64,000 bases of DNA from Salinisphaera dokdonensis. GTDB lineage: Bacteria > Pseudomonadota > Gammaproteobacteria > Nevskiales > Salinisphaeraceae. The position numbers and the translations under genes were made by a program. This document shows, piece by piece, positions 36,202 through 44,826 of the stretch; the stretch's first letter is position 1; the number at the start of each line of letters is the position of its first letter. The stretch is from assembly GCF_040361215.1 (NCBI RefSeq), contig NZ_APND01000003.1, forward strand, positions 186,001-250,000, written 5' to 3'. Below the pieces are notes generated by a model. The model did no database searches, was not told the origin of the DNA, and saw nothing but the letters and a program-made list of their open reading frames with translations.

Positions 36202-36843
36202 ATGTCTTACCACGACTTCAAGAATCATCCGCGGCTTGCTGCTGCCATCGCGGCCTACCGTGCCGGCGACCCGGTGCTGTTGCTCGACGACGCCGATCGC
36301 GAGAACGAAGCGGATATCGTTGCCGCCGCCGAAAACCTCAAGACCGAGACCATGGTCCGCATGATCCGTAACGGCAGCGGCATCGTCTGCCTGTGTCTGG
36401 ATCAGGCCAGCGCCGATGCGCTCGAACTCGAGCCCATGGTGCGGGACAACCAGGCGCGTCACGGGACAGGCTTCACCGTATCCATCGAAGCCGCCGACGG
36501 CGTGACCACCGGCGTATCCGCAGTCGATCGCGTGCGCACCATTGCTGCTGCCCTCGCCTCGGTCGACGGCCCGCGCGAGATCGTCAGCCCCGGCCATGTC
36601 TTCCCATTGCGCGCGCGCGATGGCGGCGTACTGGAACGTCGTGGCCATACCGAAGGCTCGCTTGATCTGGCAGTCCTTGCCGGTCTGCGCCCGGCGTCGG
36701 TGCTGTGCGAACTCATGAACGACGACGGCACGATGGCCGGCAACGACGATATCCAGCGTTATGCCCAGGCCCATAACCTGCCGGTGCTGACGATCGAGGA
36801 AATCGCCGCCTACCGTGCCGAAAACACGGCGCGTTGCGCCTGA
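36202..36843 (+). CDS. ribB: 3,4-dihydroxy-2-butanone-4-phosphate synthase
   Basis: This 213-residue enzyme converts ribulose 5-phosphate to formate and the four-carbon precursor of riboflavin. It is a stand-alone RibB (E. coli 217 residues) without the GTP cyclohydrolase II domain. Motifs: DDADRENEADIVAAAE with the metal-binding acids, GTGFTVSIEA, SPGHVFPLRARDGGVLERRG, and HTEGSLDLAVLAGL. The ATG at 36202 follows a GAGGACG site. It is controlled by the FMN riboswitch upstream. The rest of the rib genes are not in the window, which is usual for RFN-controlled ribB. Confidence 0.96.
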   Translation: MSYHDFKNHPRLAAAIAAYRAGDPVLLLDDADRENEADIVAAAENLKTETMVRMIRNGSGIVCLCLDQASADALELEPMVRDNQARHGTGFTVSIEAADGVTTGVSAVDRVRTIAAALASVDGPREIVSPGHVFPLRARDGGVLERRGHTEGSLDLAVLAGLRPASVLCELMNDDGTMAGNDDIQRYAQAHNLPVLTIEEIAAYRAENTARCA

Positions 36844-36916
36844 TCTGCCACGTGCACAACGGCGTCATGACGCGGTTGCGGATGACGCAACCCCGACGGC
36901 CGGCTATCCTTCGGAC

Positions 36917-37735
36917 ATGAGACGCGTTTCCAGAAAATCACGTTCCGACACGACCGAGCCGGAAAACGAAGCTCCGGCGGCTGTCACGCCGCCGGAATTC
37001 TCGATCGATGCACTGGCCCGCGAGACGGGCAGCACGGTCCGCAACATCCGCGCCTATCAGGATCGCGGACTGTTGCCACCGCCCGAACGGCGGGGCCGCA
37101 AGGGCATCTACAACGATGCCCATCTATCGCGACTGCGCATCATCAATCGTCTGCTCGAACGCGGCTATACGCTGGCCAACATATCGGAGCTGATCGAGAG
37201 CTGGGAACGTGGCAACGACATTGGCCGGCTGCTGGGCCTGGAGACCGCGGTCGCCAGTCCCTGGACCGACGAAGTACCCGACTACATGACAATGCCGCAG
37301 CTGCTCAAGAAGTTTCGCGGCAACTTCTCGCGCACCGCCCTCAACAAAGCGATCGAGCTGGACGTGATCCGTCCGGAAGGCATGCGCTACCGCGTGCCGA
37401 GTCCGCGCATGCTGCATGCCGGTGCCGAGCTTGTGGCGGTCGGCATTCCCCTCGAAGAGATGCTCGACGTGGTTGCCTATCTGCGCCGCAACGTGGAACA
37501 AGCCGCCGACGAAATGGTGCGCCTGGTGGCCATCCACGTATTCGACAAGTACGGCGAGGGCCAGCTGCCGCCCAAGGACGATATGCCGGAACTCGCCGAC
37601 CTGGTCTGGCGGTTCCGGCCGCTCGTGGAAATGGCGGTACTGCCCGAAGTGGCACGCGCCATGGGCAAGGCCGCGGACCAGCATCTGGGTGACCGCCTCG
37701 CCCTGCTCATGGAGCACCTGCACGACGCGCGTTAG
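36917..37735 (+). CDS. MerR-family transcriptional regulator
   Basis: The 272-residue protein carries a MerR helix-turn-helix after a 25-residue polar leader: FSIDALARETGSTVRNIRAYQ then DRGLLPPPERRGRKGIYND, residues about 28-68. The rest is a helical effector or dimer domain with no Cys cluster, so it is not a typical metal sensor. It is longer than classical MerR (about 140). It sits just upstream of the palindrome and hydrolase operon at 37826, so it could regulate that operon. A hairpin at 36874-36892 (GGTTGCG / CGCAACC) lies between ribB and its start. Confidence 0.85.
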   Translation: MRRVSRKSRSDTTEPENEAPAAVTPPEFSIDALARETGSTVRNIRAYQDRGLLPPPERRGRKGIYNDAHLSRLRIINRLLERGYTLANISELIESWERGNDIGRLLGLETAVASPWTDEVPDYMTMPQLLKKFRGNFSRTALNKAIELDVIRPEGMRYRVPSPRMLHAGAELVAVGIPLEEMLDVVAYLRRNVEQAADEMVRLVAIHVFDKYGEGQLPPKDDMPELADLVWRFRPLVEMAVLPEVARAMGKAADQHLGDRLALLMEHLHDAR

Positions 37736-37825
37736 CGCGGAAAACGTCGGTATGACGGGTTTCTTCATGCGCTGATGCCGCAGCGCAGCAACTCAGTTGC
37801 GCGGCACGACGCTTTGTGACACCGT

Positions 37826-37846
37826 CTGATGTAACGATTACATCAG
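37826..37846. promoter_or_regulatory. 21-base perfect operator palindrome upstream of hydrolase operon
   Basis: Arms CTGATGTAA and TTACATCAG flank a CGA centre, ending only 9 bases before the hydrolase ATG. A TTGTGA box at 37814-37819 could be the -35, which would place the -10 inside the palindrome. Binding would then block transcription directly. The half TGATGTAACG recurs upstream of the SDR/diiron operon at 57749-57758. Confidence 0.75.
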
Positions 37847-37855
37847 GCGTGGCAT

Positions 37856-38806
37856 ATGCGCGATTCCAACGGCAACAACGAGGCACAGGACAAGGCTGTC
37901 TTCGTGCGCGGCGATGGTGTGGATATCGCCTGCCACGTGGCCGGCCCTAGCGGTGCACCCGTGCTCGTGTTCGTGCACGGCTATCCGGACAATCACGAAG
38001 TGTGGGACCGGCTGGTGACCGAGCTCGCCTGTGACTACCGCTGTGTACGCTACGACGTGCGTGGCGCAGGCGAGTCGAGCCGGCCCGCCCAGACATCCGC
38101 CTACACGCTCAATCATCTCGAAGCGGACCTGAAAGCCGTTGTCGACTGGGCCAGCCCCGACGCGCCCGTGCATCTGATCGGCCACGACTGGGGCTCGATA
38201 CAGACCTGGGAGGCCGTCACCAACCCTGCCCTGGCCGAGCGGATCGCCAGCTACACGTCGATCTCCGGGCCCTGTCTCGATCATGTCGGCCATTGGCTAC
38301 GCAGCCAGTGGCGGGACGACCGCGCCGGGCTGCTCAAGCAGATGCGCAAGTCCTGGTACATCCTCGCCTTCCACGTGCCGCTCGTACCCGGCTTGCTGTG
38401 GCACAGCGTGCTCGGCCGACGCTGGCCGGCAATCGCCAAGCGCATGGAAGGTCATGCGTTGCCGGAAAACCCGACCCAGACTCGCGATGGTGCGATCGGC
38501 ATTCGCTTGTACCGCGCCAATATTCTCGAACGTCTGCGCCATCCGCGCGAGCGCTACGCTCAGGCTCCGGTACAGGTAATCACCCCACAGCGCGACCCGT
38601 TTGTCGGCCCGGGGTTCGTGGTCGGGCTCGAGCGCTGGGTGGAGTCGCTGACCGTCACCCCGATCGACGCCGCGCATTGGGCGATGCAGACCCACCCGCA
38701 GACGATTGCCGCGCACTGCCGCGAGTTCGTCGCCAGCCATAGCGAGAAGAAGCCGAGCACACCCCGACAAGAATCGACCGGTGCGCGTGCCCGCCCGCAA
38801 GCCTGA
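37856..38806 (+). CDS. alpha/beta hydrolase, epoxide-hydrolase-like
   Basis: This 316-residue hydrolase has the HGYPD oxyanion motif (HGxP, as in epoxide hydrolases and haloalkane dehalogenases). The nucleophile is an aspartate, D111 in IGHDWGS, rather than a serine, and H274 (AAHWAMQ) is the base. This supports attack on epoxides, esters or halides, but the substrate is unknown. It is the first gene of an operon with two PF10118 proteins; its stop overlaps the next gene's GAGGAG site. The very short space between the operator and the ATG suggests a very short leader, or a start further downstream. Confidence 0.85.
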   Translation: MRDSNGNNEAQDKAVFVRGDGVDIACHVAGPSGAPVLVFVHGYPDNHEVWDRLVTELACDYRCVRYDVRGAGESSRPAQTSAYTLNHLEADLKAVVDWASPDAPVHLIGHDWGSIQTWEAVTNPALAERIASYTSISGPCLDHVGHWLRSQWRDDRAGLLKQMRKSWYILAFHVPLVPGLLWHSVLGRRWPAIAKRMEGHALPENPTQTRDGAIGIRLYRANILERLRHPRERYAQAPVQVITPQRDPFVGPGFVVGLERWVESLTVTPIDAAHWAMQTHPQTIAAHCREFVASHSEKKPSTPRQESTGARARPQA

Positions 38807-38815
38807 GGAGTTTTC

Positions 38816-39712
38816 ATGAGCAAGACCACGGCCGACATCAACAGCGAATTCACCGGTTACAGCGGCCCCGTCATGCCAGAGCGGCGCGACCTGCATTTCC
38901 TGCCGCCGGGCGACCGCATCTGCAACTGGCATCAGGCCGGGCCGAACGTGACCCAGTTCATGAACGCCCTGAGCCTGTTCTTCCCTGCCGGCGAGCGCAT
39001 GTTCATCGACGCCATACGCGCCTACCGCGACGACATACCGGACCCGGACCTGCGCAAGGCGGCCACCGCGTTCATCGGTCAGGAAGCGATGCACTCGCGC
39101 GAGCACATCGAATACAACCAGCTCATGGACGCGGCCGGTCTGCCGGCCAGCGAACTGGACGAACAGGTCTGGGCGCATACCGAGTACGTGAAAAAGCACA
39201 GCAGCAAGGTCACGCCATTGCTCATGACGATCGCGCTGGAACACTTCACCGCGCTCATGGGCGATACCTTGCTGCGTCATCCCGAGCAGATGGCCGGCTC
39301 GCAGGAAGACTACGAGCGCATGTGGCGCTGGCACGCACTAGAGGAAGTCGAGCACAAGGCCGTGGCCTACGACGTGTACGAGAAATGCGTCGGCCGCGGG
39401 CCGAAAGCCTATGCCATGCGCAGCGCCATCATGCTCACCACCACTGCCACCTTCTGGCCGCACGTGATCCTGTTCTATCGCCGCCTGGCCGCCGCCGACC
39501 CGGCATGTGTGAAGGCCGGCTGGCGCGGCCATCTGCATCTGGCGAATTTCATGCTCGGCCGGCCCGGTTACCTGCGCAAGCTGTTGCCGGAGTATCTGGC
39601 CTATTTCAAATACAGCTTCCACCCGTGGCAGCAGAACAATGCCGACCTTCTCGCCGAAATCGACGCACTCGTCGACGACGCCGAATCGGCCTACGCCAGC
39701 CAAAAGACCTGA
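38816..39712 (+). CDS. PF10118 'metal-dependent hydrolase' (ferritin-like diiron layout), copy A
   Basis: This 298-residue protein belongs to COG3687/PF10118, annotated as metal-dependent hydrolase but without proven chemistry that I know of. Its potential ligands follow a diiron ferritin-like order: E60, E90-x-x-H93 (QEAMHSREH), E142 (ALEHF) and E177-x-x-H180 (LEEVEHKAVAYD). The FPAGERMF and SFHPWQQNNADLL segments are conserved with copy B. One hydrophobic stretch (residues about 200-220) may contact the membrane. It lies in an operon with the hydrolase upstream and its paralogue downstream. Confidence 0.85.
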   Translation: MSKTTADINSEFTGYSGPVMPERRDLHFLPPGDRICNWHQAGPNVTQFMNALSLFFPAGERMFIDAIRAYRDDIPDPDLRKAATAFIGQEAMHSREHIEYNQLMDAAGLPASELDEQVWAHTEYVKKHSSKVTPLLMTIALEHFTALMGDTLLRHPEQMAGSQEDYERMWRWHALEEVEHKAVAYDVYEKCVGRGPKAYAMRSAIMLTTTATFWPHVILFYRRLAAADPACVKAGWRGHLHLANFMLGRPGYLRKLLPEYLAYFKYSFHPWQQNNADLLAEIDALVDDAESAYASQKT

Positions 39713-39777
39713 ACCCGCGACATTTTCGAACAACGCGCCGCAAGCGGCGCACCCATAACCCATCCAAGGAGGGCGAC

Positions 39778-40695
39778 ATGAGCAAGAACGCAACTGACAT
39801 GGATAAGAACACGCGCCAGACCGAGCGCGAGATCCCGCACAGTGACAACGTCACGGTCATGCCCGAGCGGCGCGACCTGCACTTCCTGCCGCCGGCCGAT
39901 CGCATCTGCGACTGGCATAAGGAAGGTCCGAACGTCACCCAGTTCATGAACGCCATGTCGCTGCTCTTCCCGGCCGGCGAGCGCATGTTCATCGACGCGG
40001 TGCGCAGCTATCGCGACGAGATTCCGGATCCGGATCTCAAGAAAGCCGCAACCGCCTTCATTGGCCAGGAGGCGATGCACTCGCGCGAACACATCGAGTA
40101 CAACGAGCTGCTCGAGAAAGCCGGCCTGCCCGCTCACAAGCTGGACAACTTCACCTGGAATCTGCTCGAAGGCATCAAGGCCCGCACCTGGAAGTCGATG
40201 CCGCTGGCCGCAACCATCGCGCTCGAGCACTACACCGCACTCATGGGCGACATGCTGCTGCGCTATCCGGAAATGATGCAGGGCTCGCAGGAGGACTTCG
40301 AACGCATGTGGCGCTGGCACGCACTAGAGGAAGTCGAGCACAAGGCCGTGGCCTACGATGTGTACGAGAAATGCATAGGCCGTGGCCCGCGCAACTGGGC
40401 CGAGCGCAGCTTCGCGATGACGCTGGCAACCGCGCTGTTCTGGCCGGTGCTGATGACCTTCTACTGGCAGATGGCGCAGGCCGACGAGAACTGCCGCAAG
40501 CAGGGCTGGCGCGGCCATCTGAAGCTTGCCAACTTCATGTTCGGCAAGCCCGGCTTCATCCGCAAGATGCTTCCGGAGTTCGCCAGCTACTTCAAGTACA
40601 GCTTCCATCCCTGGCAGCAGAACAATGCCGACCTGCTCGCCGAGATCGACGGGCTGGTCGACGATGCCGAGGCCGCCTACGCCACTCATCACTAG
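39778..40695 (+). CDS. PF10118 'metal-dependent hydrolase' (ferritin-like diiron layout), copy B
   Basis: This 305-residue paralogue of the preceding gene has the same candidate ligands shifted by eight: E68, E98-x-x-H101, E150, E185-x-x-H188. A strong AAGGAGG site precedes the ATG at 39778. The two copies are clearly similar throughout, and they share a 56-base stretch with no nucleotide difference around the second ExxH motif. This hints at gene conversion. It is the last gene of the operon and is followed by a good terminator. The proteins may form a hetero-oligomer or differ in substrate. Confidence 0.85.
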   Translation: MSKNATDMDKNTRQTEREIPHSDNVTVMPERRDLHFLPPADRICDWHKEGPNVTQFMNAMSLLFPAGERMFIDAVRSYRDEIPDPDLKKAATAFIGQEAMHSREHIEYNELLEKAGLPAHKLDNFTWNLLEGIKARTWKSMPLAATIALEHYTALMGDMLLRYPEMMQGSQEDFERMWRWHALEEVEHKAVAYDVYEKCIGRGPRNWAERSFAMTLATALFWPVLMTFYWQMAQADENCRKQGWRGHLKLANFMFGKPGFIRKMLPEFASYFKYSFHPWQQNNADLLAEIDGLVDDAEAAYATHH

Positions 40696-40721
40696 GTATC
40701 GAACCTGACCGGAGATCGATT

Positions 40722-40751
40722 AAACGGCGCGGCCAACACCGCGCCGTTTTT
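40722..40751 (+). terminator. rho-independent terminator after the PF10118 operon
   Basis: AAACGGCGCGG and CCGCGCCGTTT pair around a 6-base loop, with a T run at the end. Some termination in the opposite direction, for the convergent TetR gene, is also possible. Confidence 0.88.
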
Positions 40752-40767
40752 CATGGGCGCTGCCCTT

Positions 40768-41445
40768 CTAGACCTCTCCTTCGCCGTCTAGGATCTGCTC
40801 CTGTGACTGACGCGCCATCGCCACATAAAGCGCAAGGCTCGACTCGACCACCACATCGAGCGCGTCCCGATAACCGTTGATCGTCCAGTACATAGCGATA
40901 TGAATGGTCGAGCCGACCAGCCCGGTCGAAAGGATACGAGCGTCGGTACCACTGCCCTCGCCGAGCGCGAAGATGGCGCCGAGCAGCTCCTGCAACGTGC
41001 GGGTGAAGTTCTGTGTCGTTTCGCGATACAGCCGATCGATATCGCCACTGATCCCGAATATCTCGATCAGCAGGATTCGCGCCGTCCCGGGCTGGCGGTA
41101 CATCGTGTCGAAGAACACATGCAGGCCCGCGCGCGCGGTCGCCTCGGGATCGAGTGGCGCGGCGTCGATGGCAGCAACGACGTCATCCTCCAGCCGCTTG
41201 ACCAGCGTCTTGTAGACCTCGGCGAAAAGCACTTCGCTGTTTGCGAAGGACTCATAGAAATAGCGCTCGGTCAGAGCCGCTTCCCGGCACAGGGATTTCA
41301 CCGTAGCGGCGCGAAAGCCGTCGCGGCCGAATACGGCAATGCCGGCCTCCACGAATTGTGCACGCCGCTTGCTGCGACGCTCGTCCAGGCTGCGCCCGCC
41401 GTAGGCACGTCCGCTAGAACGCGATGAAGAGGGTTGTGTCGTCAT
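40768..41445 (-). CDS. TetR-family transcriptional regulator
   Basis: The 225-residue protein has the TetR helix-turn-helix at about residues 37-64 (GFRAATVKSLCREAALTERYFYESF). This is the form common in regulators of lipid and steroid catabolism (YFYESF rather than YYHF). The effector domain is helical. It is transcribed divergently from the SDR gene at 41621; two near-identical palindromes lie between them. It likely represses its own gene and the SDR gene. Confidence 0.88.
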   Translation of the reverse strand: MTTQPSSSRSSGRAYGGRSLDERRSKRRAQFVEAGIAVFGRDGFRAATVKSLCREAALTERYFYESFANSEVLFAEVYKTLVKRLEDDVVAAIDAAPLDPEATARAGLHVFFDTMYRQPGTARILLIEIFGISGDIDRLYRETTQNFTRTLQELLGAIFALGEGSGTDARILSTGLVGSTIHIAMYWTINGYRDALDVVVESSLALYVAMARQSQEQILDGEGEV

Positions 41446-41454
41446 GCCGCCATA

Positions 41455-41474
41455 TTGACATTATTCGCTGTCAA
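41455..41474. promoter_or_regulatory. TetR-type operator copy 1
   Basis: TTGACATTATTCGCTGTCAA: the outer six bases on each side (TTGACA / TGTCAA) are perfectly inverted. It begins nine bases upstream of the TetR start and is the first of two tandem copies 27 bases apart. Confidence 0.7.
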
Positions 41475-41481
41475 ACGTAAT

Positions 41482-41501
41482 TTGACATTACTCATTGTCA
41501 C
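41482..41501. promoter_or_regulatory. TetR-type operator copy 2
   Basis: TTGACATTACTCATTGTCAC matches copy 1 at 16 of 20 positions, with the same TGACA / TGTCA arms. The TTGACA could double as a -35 box for the SDR gene. Related sites occur at 52125 and 57738. Confidence 0.7.
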
Positions 41502-41620
41502 TTACTCGTCGTACTACTCGCGGCGCATGAGCGATCCTTGATGTCGAGCACTTCGTGCCATTGCGCGGCGGCGCGATAGCACGCCGAAGCCGATCGCCCT
41601 CAGCAGAAAAGGCAAAACCG

Positions 41621-42433
41621 ATGAAGAACCTCAATAACAAAGTGGTGGTGATCACCGGCGCCGGCTCGGGCATCGGTCGCAGTCTCGCCGAGCAATGCGC
41701 GCGCCGCGGCGCCAAGCTCGCGCTTTGTGACGTCAACGCCGAGGGCCTGGCCAAGACGCGCGCGAACTGTGGCAGCGCCCCGGTTCTGACAGACACCGTC
41801 GATGTTTCGGACCGCGCCGCGATGGACGCCTTCCGCGATCGCGTGGTCGCCGAGTACGGACGTGTCGACCTCGTGGTCAACAACGCGGGCGTGGCCCATT
41901 CCCAGACCATCGAAAACACCAGCTACGAGGATTTCGAATGGATCATGGGCATCAACTTCTGGGGCGTGGTCCACGGCACCAAGGCGTTCATGCCGGAACT
42001 CAAGAAGAACGCCGGCAGCGCGCTGGTGAACATATCCAGCGTGTTCGGCATCATCAGCGTACCCACCCAGGGCACCTACAACGCCACCAAGTTCGCCGTG
42101 CGCGGCTTCACTGAAGCACTGCGCCACGAAACCGCCGACAGCGGCCTGCACGTCATGTGCGTGCACCCGGGCGGCATCAAAACCGGCATCGCCCACGCCG
42201 CGCGTTTCTATGTCGGGCCCGATGGCAGCAGCGATCAGTCCAAGACGGCGACCGAGTTCGTCGACAAGCTGGCACGCACGACGCCCGATCAGGCCGCCCG
42301 CAAGATCCTCTCCGATCTGGCCAAGAAGAGAGGCCGTTGCCTGATCGGGGTGGATGCCCAGATCATCTCCGCAATTTCGCGGCTCGTGCCGGTCAACTAC
42401 TGGCGTCTCATGGGGCGCCTGATACCCAGCTGA
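41621..42433 (+). CDS. short-chain dehydrogenase/reductase
   Basis: The 270-residue SDR begins MKNLNNKVVVITGAGSGIGRSLA with the TGxxxGxG cofactor motif. It has NNAG, the catalytic Ser in NISSVFG, and the Y-x-x-x-K motif in TYNATKFAVRGF. An Asp after the second strand (LCDVN) favours NAD(H). The ATG at 41621 gives the family start; the frame extends upstream without good sense. It faces the TetR gene across two operators and ends at a terminator. An alcohol/ketone step in lipid breakdown is likely but not proven. Confidence 0.9.
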   Translation: MKNLNNKVVVITGAGSGIGRSLAEQCARRGAKLALCDVNAEGLAKTRANCGSAPVLTDTVDVSDRAAMDAFRDRVVAEYGRVDLVVNNAGVAHSQTIENTSYEDFEWIMGINFWGVVHGTKAFMPELKKNAGSALVNISSVFGIISVPTQGTYNATKFAVRGFTEALRHETADSGLHVMCVHPGGIKTGIAHAARFYVGPDGSSDQSKTATEFVDKLARTTPDQAARKILSDLAKKRGRCLIGVDAQIISAISRLVPVNYWRLMGRLIPS

Positions 42434-42451
42434 GATCGGGCACGCAATAAA

Positions 42452-42485
42452 AAGCCGCGCAGATTCCCTCTGCGCGGCTTTTTTA
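42452..42485 (+). terminator. rho-independent terminator after the SDR gene
   Basis: AAGCCGCGCAGA and TCTGCGCGGCTT form a 12-base stem with a TTCCC loop and six T residues. The preceding A run means it could also serve the convergent dehydrogenase gene. Confidence 0.92.
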
Positions 42486-42528
42486 TGGCCTGTTAAGGCC
42501 GTTCAGAACCGTCTGGCCAAACGATCGA

Positions 42529-43980
42529 TCAGATCGCAGCCGTGGTCACGAAACGCGTCTCGAGATATGACTCGATCGCCTCGCTGCCGCCTTCCGAGCC
42601 GTAACCGGAATCCTTCACACCACCGAACGGCGTTTCCGGCAATGCCAGCCCGAGGTGGTTGATCGAGATCATCCCGGCTTCGATCTCCTGGCCGATACGA
42701 TGCGCCGTCTTCATCGACGACGTGAACGCATAGGCGGCCAGCCCGTAGGGCAGACGGTTGGCCTCGGCGATCGCCTCGTCCGTGTCCTTGAAGGTGCTGA
42801 ACGCGGCCACGGGACCGAACGGCTCCTCGTTCATGATCTTCATCTCGGGGGTGAGATTGGTCAGCACCGTCGGCTCGAAGAAATAACCCGGGCCATCGGC
42901 TGCCTTGCCGCCGAGACGCACGTCCGCACCCTGGCTTTTCGCATCGTCTATCATGTCGCCGACCGCGCCCGGACGCCGATCGTGCACGAGCGGGCCCATA
43001 CGGGTGTCGTCTTCCAGGCCATTGCCGACCTTGATCGAACCGGCCGCCTTGACGAACTGGTCCACGAATTCCTCGTACACGCCTTCCTGCACGAGGAAAC
43101 GCGTCGGCGAGATGCACACCTGCCCGGCGTTCATGAACTTGCCGATGCTGGCCATCTTCACCGCCGCTTTCATGTCGGCGTCGTCGAAGATCATGGTCGG
43201 CGCGTGGCCGCCCAGTTCCATGGTATTGCGCTTCATGTGCGCACCGGCCATGGCGGCGAGATGCTTGCCCACGGCAGTCGAGCCGGTAAACGAGATCTTG
43301 CGGATCACCGGGTGCGGAATCAGGTATTCCGAAATCTCAGCAGGCACGCCGTAGACCAGGTTCACTACCCCGGCCGGTACGCCGGCATCCACATAACAGC
43401 GGATGAGTTCGGCGACCGAGGCCGGTGTTTCTTCCGGACCCTTGAGGATGATCGAGCAGCCTGCGGCCAACGCAATCGAGACCTTGCGTACCGCCTGGTT
43501 GAGCGGGAAGTTCCACGGCGTGAACGCCGCGACGGGCCCGACCGGATGCTTGCTCGCGATCTGCTGCACGTTGTCCGCACGCGCCGGGATCACACGACCA
43601 TAGACGCGCTTGCCTTCCTCGGCGAACCAGTCGAGCGTGCCGGCTGCGCCCAGCGTTTCGCCGCGGGCTTCGGCCAACGGCTTGCCCTGCTCGATGGTCA
43701 TCAGCCGGGCGATATCATCGGCGCGTTCGCGCAGCAGCGCCGACGCCTTGTTCAGGATCGACGCGCGCTTGACCGCGGGCGTGCTGCGCCACTGCTTGAA
43801 GCCGGCATCCGCGGCTTCCAGTGCCGCGTCCAGATCCGCCTGGCGTGCGTGGGCGTGGTGCCCAATAGTCTCCCCCGTTGCCGGGTTGATCACCGGCAGC
43901 GTGTCGCCGCCGGCCGCGGCTTTCCACTCGCCGTTGATCAACAGCGAGACATCGGGATAGGTCTGGGTATTGCCGGTCAT
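42529..43980 (-). CDS. NAD(P)-dependent succinate-semialdehyde dehydrogenase family protein
   Basis: This 483-residue aldehyde dehydrogenase has FTPWNFPLNQAVRK, the Glu motif MELGGHAP, the catalytic Cys in NAGQVCISPTR, and the late motif EEPFGPVAA. GabD-type features (LLINGEWKAA, LAEARGE) place it in the succinate-semialdehyde/glutarate-semialdehyde branch. AGAGGAGAG precedes the ATG. A 211-base gap separates it from the thioredoxin-like gene, so it probably has its own promoter. The true aldehyde could be another medium-chain semialdehyde. Confidence 0.88.
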   Translation of the reverse strand: MTGNTQTYPDVSLLINGEWKAAAGGDTLPVINPATGETIGHHAHARQADLDAALEAADAGFKQWRSTPAVKRASILNKASALLRERADDIARLMTIEQGKPLAEARGETLGAAGTLDWFAEEGKRVYGRVIPARADNVQQIASKHPVGPVAAFTPWNFPLNQAVRKVSIALAAGCSIILKGPEETPASVAELIRCYVDAGVPAGVVNLVYGVPAEISEYLIPHPVIRKISFTGSTAVGKHLAAMAGAHMKRNTMELGGHAPTMIFDDADMKAAVKMASIGKFMNAGQVCISPTRFLVQEGVYEEFVDQFVKAAGSIKVGNGLEDDTRMGPLVHDRRPGAVGDMIDDAKSQGADVRLGGKAADGPGYFFEPTVLTNLTPEMKIMNEEPFGPVAAFSTFKDTDEAIAEANRLPYGLAAYAFTSSMKTAHRIGQEIEAGMISINHLGLALPETPFGGVKDSGYGSEGGSEAIESYLETRFVTTAAI

Positions 43981-44154
43981 GCTCTCTCCTCTAAACGCTT
44001 GGCGCCTGTTATAAACCGGTGCAAACCATACACCGCAAGCACCGTACGCGTCCCTCGGGCATAACCGTATCGATCCTCTGGGCGTTCAATAAGCGACAGC
44101 CGCTTCGCGCTGCCAGCTGCCCGCTCAGGGCAACATGAAACCCACGCAAGGAAT

Positions 44155-44178
44155 GCCGCGCCTGCGAACAAGCGCGGC
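44155..44178 (-). terminator. weak terminator-like hairpin after the thioredoxin-like gene
   Basis: On the minus strand GCCGCGC and GCGCGGC pair around a 10-base loop and are followed by ATTCCTT. It would end the beta-oxidation run before the aldehyde dehydrogenase gene, but the T tract is poor. Confidence 0.35.
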
Positions 44179-44191
44179 TTTGAGAGTCAGA

Positions 44192-44755
44192 TCAGGCGGC
44201 CTTCCACTTGATGCTGCAGCCCTGGCTGGGAACCTGCACATCGGCCGGGATCATGTCACCGTCGAGCAGCGCGTCCAGGGACGCGCGCAGTTCGGCGCCG
44301 GTAACCGCAATGCCGTTTTTCGGCCGCGACTCGTCGAACTGTCCGCGATAGGCACATTTGCCGTCGGCATCGAAGACGAAGAAATCCGGCGTGCAGACCG
44401 CGTCGTAGGCCTTGGCGACTTCCTGGCTTTCGTCGTAGAGATAGGGAAAAGCGAACTCGCGGCTTTCCGCAAAGACGCCCATCTGCTCGGGGCCATCTTC
44501 AGGCCGCGTGCTGATGTCATTCGACGAGATCGCCACAAAACCCACGCCCTGCGGCTGGTAGTGGTTCGCCACCGCCACAACCTCGTCGATGAGGTGAAGC
44601 ACGTAGGGGCAATGGTTGCAGATGAACATCACCACAGTGCCCTTCTCGCCGGCGACATCCGCGAACGAGACGGTCTGGCCGGACACCGTGTCCGGCAGCG
44701 AAAACTCGGGTGCTTTCTTGCCCAGCGGCATCATGGTGGAATCGGTGAGGGACAT
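44192..44755 (-). CDS. thioredoxin-like / AhpC-TSA fold protein
   Basis: The 187-residue protein has a thioredoxin fold with redox motif C46-N-H-C49 (ICNHCPYV), the cis-proline loop VCTPDFF, and the strand FVFDADGKCAYRG. It belongs to the family of small thiol-disulfide proteins with the CNHCPYV motif; the partner is unknown. No signal peptide is seen, so it is likely cytoplasmic. An AAGGA site precedes the start. It is the last gene of the fadI-fadJ-acad-caiB run, 71 bases after the CoA-transferase gene. Confidence 0.85.
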   Translation of the reverse strand: MSLTDSTMMPLGKKAPEFSLPDTVSGQTVSFADVAGEKGTVVMFICNHCPYVLHLIDEVVAVANHYQPQGVGFVAISSNDISTRPEDGPEQMGVFAESREFAFPYLYDESQEVAKAYDAVCTPDFFVFDADGKCAYRGQFDESRPKNGIAVTGAELRASLDALLDGDMIPADVQVPSQGCSIKWKAA

Positions 44756-44826
44756 TCGCGTTCCTTGTCTGGTGTAATGCCTCGCAGTCTATCCATTCCG
44801 CCGGAACAGCCCCAAATCGCGAAGGG

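Noticed and set aside
35887..36774. N-terminal extension of the aminotransferase frame to 685 residues
   Set aside because: It would cross the FMN riboswitch and ribB on the opposite strand, and the family start is the ATG at 35886.
37856..40695. Mobile element or tandem duplication by insertion
   Set aside because: The paralogues are adjacent but no flanking direct repeats, transposase or inverted ends are seen; old duplication with later conversion explains the data.
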